Part shown: piece by piece, positions 25,335 to 35,830 of the stretch
Layout of the letters: every line of letters starts with the position of its first letter
How positions within the stretch are numbered: the first letter of the stretch is position 1
Assembly (NCBI GenBank): GCA_034509425.1
Contig: JAVTVJ010011652.1
Coordinates: forward strand, 7,541,001-7,605,000
Direction: 5' to 3'
DNA: 64,000 nt
From: Eopsaltria australis
Taxonomy: Eukaryota; Chordata; Aves; Passeriformes; Petroicidae
The notes under the pieces: model-generated
Told to the model about the DNA's origin: nothing
What the model saw: only the letters and a program-made list of their open reading frames with translations
Databases searched by the model: none
Program-made: the position numbers and the translations under genes

Positions 25335-25460
25335 GGTGTGCTTGAGAAGTACTTTAATTAACCCTTTTAATATTAATAATATTCAGTAGTAATGATTTGA
25401 TAACCATTTAGTTATTCATACAGCTTGTTTGCTACTATTGATTACTTTGGTTTGATGTCA
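25335..25460. promoter_or_regulatory. Candidate conserved element
   Basis: TACTTTAATTAACCC, TTAATATTAATAATATTCAG, AGTAATGATTTGATAACC and ATTGATTACTTTGG in 125 bp, flanked on both sides by GC-moderate filler. TTTAATTAA and TGATTA words suggest homeodomain/PBX-type input. Untested. Confidence 0.35.
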
Positions 25461-27484
25461 CTTGCAGACAGCAGGGAGCTGAGGTCAGGCTGAGCTGCCC
25501 CACGGGGAGCAGCAGCATCCCGAATAAGGATGTGTGGTGGCTGTCCCCAGATGGGGCAGGAATGGGAAAATGCCCCTCTCTGGGCTCACACAGGCAGACA
25601 GGGTTTGAAAGCTACTGGGTTTGTGGCCAGCTGCAGTTGGGGAGCTGTGGCTGGCCTCCTAATCTGTACCTCTCTGCTTCTGGGGAATTTTCTGTCTCTG
25701 AGTCCACCCATTAGCCACCGTGAGGGGTCCAGGACATGGCTGGGATCCATCAGGCTCTCTTGTCCTGGGCATGCTCTAACATCAGAGAGGGCACTGGCAG
25801 CAGGGGGCTGTTTGTGCTGGGCATGGAGCCTGGAGCTGGCACATTCCCCAGCTCAGCACAGGGCTCTGGCTTTGCCTGATGAAGCTCTCGCAGGTGCAGC
25901 AGCATCTGATGGGCTCAGACAGGACCTGAGTCGCTTTGAGAGGGCAATGGCACCAGGATACTGCAGTGTCCAGGAACAGTGCTGTTCTACAGGGCAGCAA
26001 AGGCCAGCTCTAGAGGCATGAGCAAGCAGGAAATGCCAGGACAGGTGTGATGTCAGGGATATAATTTTCCCATACCATTCATGATCTACAGCCTGGGCAT
26101 GTCAGTGCTTGGAAGTATGTGTGCCCCTCATTTCATGCCCTGCTGAATCAGATCTTGTCCCTGTGTAGGAAAGAGCCACTGCCTGCCCAGCAGTGTGGCG
26201 CTGGTAACACCCAGAGAAGGCAGCACACTTACCCACGGCTCCAGGAGTTGAGGAGTGCAGGCTCATGGCCAGGGAGCAGCTCAGCAGCCCATTTTGTGTC
26301 TGTTATCCAAAGCACTGAGAGAGCTGCAGATGAACTAAGTGAGGGACTAAGTAAATAAAGGATTGACCTTCCACCCCAGGGGCCAGAGGGCAGCTACAAA
26401 CTAGTGCTAATGTGAAATAGAGAGCCAAACTTTGCAGACTCTGGAGGAATTTACCCTGCAAGCATCAAAGAAGGCAAAGGACTCATGTGTCACTCTGTCT
26501 GCATCAACATGGGGATGATGGCCCTGCCACCCAGAGGACCAAGCTCTGGCCAGTGGCTCTGGGAGGGACTCTGTGTCGGTTCAAGGGCTGAAGCAGAAAA
26601 GATCTGTAAGGAAACCCCTGATTTGGGTGCCTGGGGCTGCTCACACTTTCAGCCCCATGGGCAGCTCAGCAGAAGCGATTTGCTGTGTATCCCTCAGTGT
26701 CCTGCAAAGGCACCATGGGGCTCCCGGGGGCCGTGCAGGGGGATGGACCTGGGAGCTGGTGGTTTTACGTTAACCTGTGTATGCTGGGGCTGGGGAACAC
26801 TGAGAAAACTTGGGCTTTGCAGTACAGAGTTTTCAAAGGATTTCCTAAATAGGGGTCACATCTAAATACCTCAGGCTGGGCATCCCCAGTTGCTTTTTAC
26901 CATATGCAAAGGGTCACACAGAGAGTGATATGAGAGAGGCAGGAGACCACAGGGGATGGACAGGTCAATAGGAGTTGGCAGATGGACATGGCCACTGGAG
27001 AAAGGGAAAAACAAGCCATAAAGGTGAGAGCTGGAGATCACCAGAGGAGAGCTTTGATTGGGATATTTTGGCTGAGTTACTCCAGCTGAGGGAAGTTGAA
27101 CCAAGAGGTGGTTTTCGTTATTGCTTTTCTTGCTCTTGTCTCAGGTAAAGAGGCGAGGCTCTGCCTGTTTTTAACAGCTTGAAATGTGTGGGCTGGCACA
27201 GAGCACTTCTGATAAACCTACAGGATCCCCAAATACTCCTAGTCAGGCACTAATTCATTCACAGGATCACGAAATGTGCACAAACATCTCCAGGCCTGTT
27301 GCATTATGAAAGTCTGTGAGTGATTTACGCCCTGTTAGCAGAATCCCTAACCAGTCCGAGTGTTATCTACAGAGCAACCAGATCTTCTGGGCTGCTTACA
27401 ACTCCACTTGCTATTTTAATTGGTGCCCAGAATTGTTCTTCCTCCCTTACAACCGATGCCATGGTACTGTGCTTGCCTTTCCCT

Positions 27485-27521
27485 TGGTGCAAAATAAAAA
27501 AATAATAATAAAAAAAAAAAT
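27485..27521. repeat. A-rich simple repeat
   Basis: AATAAAAAAATAATAATAAAAAAAAAA; impure A/AAT run within a candidate conserved AT-rich zone. Confidence 0.85.
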
Positions 27522-27569
27522 CCCCAATCCCCCAAAGCACCCTGTTAAGAACTTCCACATCTCATTGAG

Positions 27570-27770
27570 CTATTATTAATAGGGGGATTGTCTGGTGTCA
27601 CAGCACAGGCATAAAATACATTATCACATAATCTTATTTAGCAAACACTTGTGTCGCTTCGCCCTTGGTAATTGCATTTGGGAGATGCAATATTTATGAA
27701 AGGGGAGAAGGAAATGTCTTGACTCATCTCCTCTGAGCAGTAAAAGTCCTGGGAAAAAGGGGAAAAAATA
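27570..27770. promoter_or_regulatory. Candidate conserved element
   Basis: AGCTATTATTAATAGGGGG, ATAAAATACATTATCACATAATC, GGTAATTGCATTTGGGAG and TGCAATATTTATGAAAGG include POU- and homeodomain-type cores in unique AT-rich sequence. Visual inference. Confidence 0.35.
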
Positions 27771-29199
27771 CGCTGGGGGGATGAAGGGGATGTCAAAACT
27801 GCTGTTTTCTTTACAGCAGGTTCAGTGCCTTGTCAAAACTTCAGCTTTGCCACTGAGCTGCTCCTGGAACTGAGAGGCTGGGGGAATGGATCCGGGTTTT
27901 GCACCAGGCTGTGTCCGACACCAGAGCTCTCCCAGCACCTCTCTGCAGATCCTGCTGCGAGCTCACTCGCTGCTTTGCGTTAGCTCTTATTTCTGGTTGG
28001 ACCTGCGAGGCTCTTCAGTGAGACTGCACTCGGGGCTCGGCCCCCAGGATCCTCCCCACTCAATGGAAAGATGGATCAGGATTTCTCCTAGGACTGAAAT
28101 CTCCACAACCAGCCCTGCATTTCTGTGTCGGACCTCACAGTCCGAGAGCGGCAGCTGAGGAGTTTTGCCCGGGGTACAGCATCCCGACCCCGGGAGCTCC
28201 GATCTGTGTGGACACCTTTCCCTCCGTATCTGAAGCCTCAGCTCCTGCCACTTGCAGATTTGGGGAAAATTTGTAGCAGAAGATGAGCTGCTGAAGTTGT
28301 CCCTGTTTTCCAGGGCATGCTTTAGGGAAAGGAGGAGGCTGTCTTGGAAGATTATAAAATGCCTTGGATAGCTCCATTCCGTCTGAGCGCTGAAGTGTTT
28401 GTCCCCAGAAATCACAGCTCATTTCCCCACCTACAACAACCCAAGCCCCTTCGTACCCCCGGTGTCCGTGGGTGATCTTGACCTGCCAGCGAGGCACTAG
28501 GGGCTCTTCTGGGGTCCCAGAAGATCCCGCTCCGGAAAGTAATGGAGGGAGCAATAACACAAAGCAGCGAGTTTTAGCAAGCCCCGGCTCTGTCGACACT
28601 GGCAATTCAAAGCCATTGGTGATGTGCACGGAACTGGGAAACTGTTGTCACCTACTCTCCTTCCCGATTTATGTTTACGCACCGTGTTTAATGTTTGTTT
28701 TCTGTCGTGCTCTCTCTAAGCTGCTCAGGGATTCCACCTGAGCAATTAGAAACATCCGCAAAACCTTCGGGATGGAGCCGGCTCTGACTTCTCCCCGTGA
28801 TTCACTTGGTGAATCGGGCGGCTGTAGCACTGGCTATCACAACGAATTACAGGTGGAAAATACACTTAATGCGGAAGTGAAAACTGGAAACAATTGATTA
28901 AATTTACAAGTGTGGAGACTGCTCTTTGCGTCAATGGCCGATGGTGTTTAAATACAGATAATCCTTTGAGCTCCCCATCCCCGGGCGTCGGTCCCCTGGC
29001 GGAGTTCGCCGGGTGTTTTACCCGCGGGGAGCAGGTTTTGCCAAGAGGGGGAGACTTAGGGTTTGGAAACCCTCATAATTTCCTATTTCTAGATCACTTC
29101 CCCGATTTTATACCGTGGCTAATACTTGCGCTGCAAACGGCAAGTGCTGCGGCAAGTTTTTAAGTGCCCTGACAGAATTTGTGTGTATTCTTAAACGTC

Positions 29200-29480
29200 A
29201 GCAACGAATTTAGGTTCAAAAATCAGTAAAATGGTGAGCAGGGTAGTCGTTTGCTAGGAAACTTTCCCCTGCCAACTGTTAATTCCAAAAATTACGTTTC
29301 AAAATGTCATAAAATAAATGGCACAAAACTACACAAATGTTAACTTCGGTTACATACAGTGTGTAGACGTCAAGGAAAAATCCTTAGGTCAAAAATTACT
29401 ATAAGTCATAATCTGTGGTGCTGGAATTTGTCGGTACTTCTCTTAGGTACAAAAATATTTTCTGTTTATTTACAGATCAG
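29200..29480. promoter_or_regulatory. AT-rich region with three TTAGGT(N)CAAAAAT copies
   Basis: Copies at 29210-29223 (TTAGGTTCAAAAAT), 29384-29396 (TTAGGTCAAAAAT) and 29443-29456 (TTAGGTACAAAAAT). AGGTCA and AGGTTCA are nuclear-receptor half-site-like. The surrounding 280 bp is AT-rich with few repeats and lies just upstream of the orphan CpG domain. Regulatory role inferred. Confidence 0.4.
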
Positions 29481-30550
29481 ATATTTCAGCCCATATACGA
29501 ATCACTTGTAAAATGACAGGTGTAAATAGAGAAAAACGCCTGAACCCGTCAGAGTCCCTTGACTTCGGGGACCGAAGGGACTCGCGGGCAGGGCAAGGAC
29601 TGGTCCCCGCAGCCACCCACCTGTACGACAGCTGCCTGGGGGGAACGGGGCAGCTCCCCCGCCCGGCCCTCCTCTCCAAAGGCTAATGCAAACAGCAGCA
29701 AATTAGATTTAAGTTTACCCATTGGTTCTGCCATAATTTGTATTTGCTTTTTGCGTACTAATTGACCTCGGGGAGGGGAAAAGAGGGGAGAAATAAACAA
29801 ACAAACGCGAGGATTTACCGAGGAGGTTTTTGAGGGTTTTAGAGCTAAGCCCGTAACAATGTTTGCTATAATTAAGACCATTATTATCGGATCTCCTCAT
29901 TCATTAGTGAAAGCCACTCTGTTAGCGGAGCCGGCAGGGCGGGCCCCTTCCCGCCTGCCCGGCGGTGGGAGCTGCCTGCGCCCCGGCCCCTGAGGGCGGC
30001 TTTTAAGATTGGGGGGGGGAGGCCGCGGAGGGGAGAGACACAAATCTGTTGGTAGAACAGGACTTTGTCTGATGGGGAAAAGGCCTAAGGCTCGGGGCGG
30101 GTGGGAGACAAAGCGGCCGCCGCTTCCCCGGCGAGCGAACAAACAGGGCAGCTGCCGGCTGCAGGGGCCGGCGGCGGTGGGCAGCCCCCGTGGGTGCGGG
30201 GCACCCGTAGGATCGGGCCATATCACGATTGCCATCCTCTAGGTCGCGACGGGCCTGGCTGTCGCCGGGGTTAGAGTTTCTCGGAGAGGGAGAGACCCAG
30301 GGGGAGGCAGCGGAGGGACGCGGGTGACCAGCCCACGTCGGCTCCCTTGCTGTCGCGGAGAGTGTAATTAAACTGTGAGTTAATAACGGGGCAGAGCCCC
30401 CGGTGTCCCCCACTGCCGTCGATGCCCTCAGGGATGGCGGCCAGACGCCGTTCATTAGAGAGGGGCTGGTGCGGGGCGGGTGGCCAAGGGGACGGGGCTA
30501 ATGGGATTACACGCATTTCTGCACGGTGGAGAGAGGGGCTGGTGCCGCAG

Positions 30551-30612
30551 GACCAATAATTTATTGGCAGATGCTCCTCCGGCAACCGGCGATACTGAAT
30601 ATTCATGGAGCG
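30551..30612. promoter_or_regulatory. CCAAT/HOX palindrome in orphan CpG domain
   Basis: CCAATAATTTATTGG at 30553-30567 is a perfect 7-bp inverted repeat around one base, with a CCAAT core on each strand and an overlapping CCAATAA posterior-HOX-type word. GAATATTCATG follows 30 bp later. Such symmetric sites are rare by chance in GC-rich DNA. Confidence 0.45.
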
Positions 30613-31089
30613 CCGCTGGGCACGGCGGGCCCCATCGGCCACCACCCCATTTCCTGCCCTTCCGCGGGTACCCCCACCTGGGGAGGGTCGGTAAGGACAA
30701 GAGACCCCCGGCCTGTTGCACGGAGCTGGTCAGTCCCGGGGCAACGAGAGGTGGGATGCAGAGGGAAGGTGCAGGCCCCTTCGGGACTCTGGGGCATCCG
30801 CGCTGCTTGCGCCCACAGGTGCGCTGAGTTGTGACCCTGCTCTTCCTTCTGCTGAAACCATTTTCTCCAAGAAGCCAGGGGCTACAGGAGGGTGAAGGGG
30901 CAGTTTGTGGACTGCTCTAAATACTTATTTTTGGTAGGTAACTACTGCCCCGTGAGATGTCGTTGACAGAGCGCGGAGCCGGCCCCGCCGCTCCTTCCCC
31001 GCCGTATTAACTCGTAGCCCCTCGGTCGTTTGTAACCATAAAGGGGAGAAATATCGTTGCGGGCGAAGTTCGTGCGATGCTGCGGCTCC

Positions 31090-31310
31090 CGCTGCGCCGG
31101 GCACTTTATACTCATTAAGTGCAGCGGCGCTAAGTCATTACTGTAATAAGGAGTTATGCTGAATGCACGGGACCACGTTTCCAAAGCCATAAATTACAAC
31201 TGTCAGTATGTATTCGAGGGATCAACAGAGCTGGGAGTAATTATTTACAGCGTGCTTTATAGAGCAATTAAAAATTCCCCAAATGGTGTTAATTGCTTTT
31301 AACGCTCGAG
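31090..31310. promoter_or_regulatory. Candidate conserved element (TAAT-rich island in CpG domain)
   Basis: TTTATACTCATTAAGTGCAG, TCATTACTGTAATAAGGAG, GCCATAAATTACAACTGTCAG, GTAATTATTTACAGC, GCAATTAAAAATTCCCC and GGTGTTAATTGC form a dense cluster of homeodomain-type cores between two CpG-rich blocks, 5.1-5.3 kb upstream of the TLX1 ATG. CTGTCA is a MEIS/TGIF-type word. Function is inferred from composition only. Confidence 0.45.
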
Positions 31311-31879
31311 AAGCGCAGGCCGCCCTTCCCGCGGACCCTGAGCCGGGGAAGAGCCGCCGCCGTCCGTGCGGGCTCGGGTTCGGTGGGAACTGCGGGAAAC
31401 GAGATTTCCCTTTGGGAAGTCCAGGCTCCCGCGGGAACTCGGCTGGTTGGTGTGAGGAGCATCCTGCTTCGCTGTCGGGGTCTGTCGCGACACTTACGGC
31501 ATAACTTAGTGCGGGCGGCAGCGCAGAGCCATAGAGCCCCGACGGCAGCGGAGACCGCTGGCCCCGACCCAGGGAGAGGCGAGGGACGCCCGACGGGACC
31601 GTTTTGGCCCCGGAGCTCTCCCGCCAGCCCTCGTGTGCAGCCCGGGCCCGCACGGCCCCGCCTGGGCACCGGCGCCTTCGCCGGCATGCATTTCATAGGG
31701 GCAGGACGGGAGAGAAAGCTGCGGGAGGTGATGGACGTGCAGAAAGATGGATAATACCCGAGCTGGGGGAGGCCCCGGCGAAACGAAGCGAGGGAGGGAA
31801 GGAGTCGGGGTGCACCCTCCTGCTGAGAAGGTGTTTGTCGCCGAGCACCTGCCCGCGGCAGAGTCTTTCACTCTCCTTT

Positions 31880-34050
31880 CAGCAATATAGAGGATTTTAT
31901 GGGTTCTGGAAAGCACTGCTCGAAGTGCAGATTTCGGACCGAGCACGATGGGCTTTGCTGGGATCTTGCCAAGGTCCCAGACACATCACTTTTGTCCCCC
32001 GTCCCCTCAGGAGGGCTTGTATTTCGCAGCGGTGTCCCGGCCAGCAGCTGCGAGGCAGAGAGGCAGCTTGTGATGCCAAACTCCCGGGAGCCCCGAGCTG
32101 CAAAGGAGCTCAGGGGCCAAGAGGAGCCCTGGCAAGCCAGCAAGGCAGAAGAAAAGGGGAGTGGAGGGTGGAGGTCAGGCCCTGGCTGGGCTGCTCCTCT
32201 CTGCTAGCAGGAGGCAGATGCACACGATCAATGAGAGAACCTGAGAAAGGATCCCTGGGCACTTCGAGGGGAGGGAGAGCCTTATGCATCGGGAATAGTC
32301 CTCATCTCAATTGTCATTTCCTAGCATGGATAAACTGGACCCTGGACCCTCAGCTGAGGCAGGATTAAAACACCATTTTGGAAATGAGCTTGTCCCAGCA
32401 GCTGTTTGGGGTAGGTGAATTGGGAAAAAAGTTTCAAGGCTTTCAGGAATATGTACAGTGGCTGTGGATACTTGGAGGTGAGATACTCTGGAAAAGTGGA
32501 GACCAAGGACATTGGGCTTCCTTAATGTATAAATTTTGCAGCAACTTAGTGCATGTATCAGCTTCTGCATTGGAGGGTTTTGTCTACCCCCAAGGAGGTC
32601 TGATCCACCTTATTGGTGTTTCCCACAAAATAGGATTTTTCTGTACAAAAGAACAAAGAACTAAGCAGCACTTTGGGCAAACATCTGGGAATATCTGTCT
32701 CCGTGGGCTCTGCCTAGAGTGTGACATCTGAATTATTTTTTGCAGGGCCTGACATTTAGAGTCTTAGCAAAGAGTGACAAATCCAGGCATCAGCAAATGG
32801 AAGCATACTGACTGGGGATCCAGACAGAGATATCTGGGCTGGGGTGCCTCTGGCCCTCACCCCAGAGATCCATTTGTAGGTTCATTGGATGAATCCCAAA
32901 GTGGGTGCTGGTCCTTGTAAACTCTTCTGTTGGGATGTGAACCTGAAAGCACCAAGACTGACCCTGATGTGTCTTAGTGTGTGAGCTTGCAGCACTGCCT
33001 CTTTAGCCTAAGAATTAGGGAGGCAAAACCCATATATTAATTGCCAGCCCTAACGAAATAGAACATTACCAGAGCGTCGTGCTCAAGACACAACCCTGGA
33101 GAACCCAAGGAGAAACTGAGGCCAGGAGCAATTTGAACTAGAACATCTGAAGTGGGCGTTGTCCTGGAGCTTAGATGTGCAGTGTCCAAACTTCAAATGC
33201 CAGGAGCTGTGTGGCTTTCTCAAGGATGCAAGTGCAGCCTGGCTTGTGCAGAGAATAAATCCTAGGGCTATGCATCATCCCCAAAACCATCAATAATTTC
33301 TGTTGATTTCCAGAAATTTTGAATCCCTGTCAGTACCTTGCCTGCCCTTCTCCTTTGTCTTCACTGAGTGCTGGACAGAAGGAATCCTGACTTACCTGTA
33401 ATCTGTCCCCTGGCAAGTGTTATTGCCCCAAAGCCCCTACCTTGGGCTCAGCAGCTCACTAACCAGACTGGATCACTGGTGGTGACCTTGTGATTTCTCG
33501 AGGCCAGTCCCTCTGGGGCTTTTGGCATCTGCTCAGCCTGGGGGATCTCTGGTGTAGGGGAGGCCAAGGCTTTTCCCAGCATCAACCGGGGCCTTTGGCA
33601 TGTGCAAGTAGAATCAGGCAGCTGTGTTATTTACTGGAGGGGGGACATCTCCTTGGTCTCAGGACTTGGCAGCAGATCTGGTCCCTCAGGATGTCAGAGC
33701 TCACTGGCAGGGGACTCTGTGGCACTGTGGAGGACTGGCATGATGAGTTTTATTGCTTCCCTGTGGACACAACCTGGCATACCCAGGGCAGGTGAGCAGG
33801 CTCTGCCCCATATCTCCTGTGTGACGAGGGGCAGGAGAAGCTCAGGCTCAGGCGTATCCTGAAGAAGGGCAAAGGCAGCTGCAGTCCTGTGGGACAGGAA
33901 GGCCCCCTGACCGAGGGCAGCCTCCCGGCCCCGGCTGGCCCCAGCCCTCACTCCCTCCCTCCTCTCCCAGCTCCTCCTAACCACAAGGACTTTGGTTGAT
34001 GGAGCTGGCGCCAGCGAGTTCCCTGAAGAGTTCAGAAGTCAAGAACTGAG
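31880..34050. other. Intergenic between orphan CpG domain and TLX1
   Basis: CpG-poor unique sequence, nothing recognisable. A MIR-like word (GAGAAACTGAGGCCAGGAG, about 33110) is too short to call. Confidence 0.65.
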
Positions 34051-34199
34051 GCAGGTACTGGGAGGGGGGGAAACCCGACCCCAGCGGGCAGGCAGGGCTG
34101 GGTGGCGGTGGGGGCAGGCTGGCTGGGCACCGGCCGGGCACCGGCCGGGCACGGGGCCGAGGGGCGGCTGCGGGTTGCTGCTGCCGCCCGCTGTCTCCA

Positions 34200-34620
34200 C
34201 AGCTTTCCCATGTGGGGCTGTGGTGGTGGGTGTGGTGATAATGACGGGTCTTGGGGTATCACAGTAGGGTTGTGGCTTGTGGGTGAGAGTGGCAGGAATC
34301 CACAAGCACTGGTGTGTCAGTGTGTGTTTGTCTGGGGGTGTCTGAATGCACGGGAACTGGGGTGCGTTGCTGCCTGTTGTGGGAGTGACTGTGGGTGTGA
34401 ATACACACGGTTGTGAAGGTGTGAATGAGAACGTGTGTGTGCAGGGGGTTGTGACTGTGAGTGTATGGGGACGTTTGAATAAGTGCACAAATGGAGGTGT
34501 GTGCAAGAGAATGTGTGGGACTATAAGCAGGGGTGCCTGTGAGCTCATGAGGGTGTTTGTGAGCTTGTGTGCAACATTGGGAGTGTGAGGATGGGATGAT
34601 ATATCTGATGATGAGTGAGG
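34200..34620 (+). repeat. Degenerate TG-rich tract upstream of TLX1
   Basis: This stretch has GTGGGTGTGGTGA, GTGTGTTTGTCTGGGGG and GTGTGTGTGCAGGGGG words and almost no C on the + strand. It looks like a decayed TG minisatellite or microsatellite. Its minus-strand frames (His/Thr-rich) are artefacts of this composition. Confidence 0.6.
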
Positions 34621-34974
34621 AGGTGTACCTGAGTGCACAGGCGCGACTTTCCATGCCAGCGCATTTATTTTGTACGAGGGATTACCCCAGGGCCCGCTGT
34701 CCTGTGGCATCCCCATAGTCCCTTGAGGGCACTAAACCACGGGCACGTTGAAGACGTGGAGGGCAGCCTTTGCCCCAGCCAAGGAGGAGGGGACCTGGAG
34801 GGTCGGTCCCAGCCCGTAACAGGGAGGATTAAGCCGAGCAGAGCACCCGCCACCGGGCAAACCCCTGTCGCCGCGGCCGGGAGCGCTGGGTCGCGCTGGG
34901 CAGCGCCGGTCGGCAGCAGTTGGGGGCTCTGCCCCCGGCCCGGCTGCTTGGAGCAGGCACCGACGGGCCAGGGC

Positions 34975-35070
34975 CACAACAAATTTTACAGAAATTGCAA
35001 TACTGCTTTCATTTTCATTTTGTTGCAAACTTTCAAAATAATTTTGTATTTTTTTTTTTTAACGAAAACA
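34975..35070. promoter_or_regulatory. AT-rich island inside the promoter CpG region (candidate conserved element)
   Basis: A block with TTTTACAGAAATTGCAAT, TTTCATTTTCATTTTG and AAAATAATTTTG interrupts very GC-rich DNA about 1.35 kb upstream of the ATG. The sharp composition switch and the C/EBP- or octamer-like TTGCAAT words suggest a conserved promoter-proximal element. A T-run of about 12 follows. Conservation has not been tested. Confidence 0.35.
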
Positions 35071-35625
35071 CTCATCTCCCAGGGGACAGGCGCGGAAGGG
35101 GACGGCGGCAGCAGACGGCGGGGCCGGGAGTGGCGGGTGCCCCGTCAGCGGTGACCGCTGCCCCGTGGGGTGCAGCTGGGGCCTGCCATGGTCCCGGGGG
35201 AATGAGCCCCGCCCCGGGTCTCCGGGGGGAGGTGTGCTTCAGGAGCCCCTCGCCTCCTCCCATCACACCGCTTCCACGGGTCCAGGCACTTTTGGGGTGC
35301 CCTTCTCAACCTGCTCTAAGGTCTGGTGGTGGGGGAGCCGCCTCCTCCGCGGCTTTTTGAAAGGTGCTGACTTTTGAAATTGAGAGCACCCTTCCAGAAC
35401 AAAGGGACCCCACCAGAAGGACATCCTCCGGCTTCAGCCCTCGCTCGGGATCAGCGGCAGCCCGTGGGGATCGCAGCCTAGGCTTGGATCTCCGGTGGGA
35501 TCTGGCAGCCAAGTTCCCGCTTCCCAGCAGTCCGCGGCCACAAACTCCGGGACCAAGGTCCCCACTCTGCCGCCCGGTATCAGCCACTATTTCACCCCGC
35601 AGTGCCCTACGCGCGCCCAGTGCTC

Positions 35626-35637
35626 ACTTTATAAGGC
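35626..35637 (+). promoter_or_regulatory. TATA-like element upstream of TLX1
   Basis: TTTATAAGG at 35628-35636 is a good TATA-box look-alike in otherwise GC-rich DNA. It lies upstream of the CCAAT box, which is the reverse of the usual order. It may mark a distal start site, or it may be a homeodomain or CDX-type site (TTTATAAG). Confidence 0.35.
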
Positions 35638-35760
35638 CGAGAAGGGCGGTGGATTATTTTTTTGCGGTGGGGTGGGGGTGCAAGGGGGGGCTGGGGAAGA
35701 AGAAACTCCTCTTGTGTGCTCTTCTCTGCTGTCATTCACTGGGCTGCTCTCAGCATCCAG

Positions 35761-35830
35761 CCAATGGAGAGTGAGGGCCTGCAGCAGTAGGCCCTGGGTA
35801 GGGTGATTGATGGGCAAGCGGGGCGGCGGG
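35761..35830 (+). promoter_or_regulatory. TLX1: TLX1 proximal promoter: CCAAT box, PBX-HOX site, GC box
   Basis: Three classical elements fall within 66 bp: CCAAT at 35761-35765 followed by GG (an NF-Y type core), TGATTGATGG at 35804-35813, which matches the PBX-HOX composite consensus, and GGGGCGG at 35820-35826 (Sp1/KLF type). All lie in the CpG island upstream of exon 1. Spacing and order are typical of a TATA-less developmental promoter. Occupancy is inference. Confidence 0.6.

Larger units (their letters stand above)
14690..27100. other. Intergenic, no gene recognised
   Basis: Unique sequence with candidate elements at 17.2, 19.7, 20.4 and 25.3 kb and weaker AT-rich patches at 20700-21020 and 21500-21570. 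No coding exon, tRNA or recognisable mobile element. The phrase GGGAAACTGAGGCAAGG at 21030 is an isolated MIR-like word. Confidence 0.65.
29560..31880. promoter_or_regulatory. Orphan CpG-rich domain upstream of TLX1
   Basis: CpG-rich blocks (29560-29680, 29930-30360, 30550-30800, 30970-31020, 31300-31870) alternate with TAAT-rich islands (29830-29910, 30350-30390, 30550-30610, 31100-31300). No exon of a known gene is recognisable on either strand, and the frames of 100-250 codons are low-complexity GC-rich artefacts. It could be the start of a divergent or upstream non-coding transcript, as human TLX1 has (TLX1NB), or a Polycomb/enhancer domain. Borders are visual. Confidence 0.6.

Noticed and set aside
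31604..32368. 254-codon + strand frame in the orphan CpG domain
   Set aside because: Starts in CpG-rich sequence and drifts into plain DNA without domain or codon signature.
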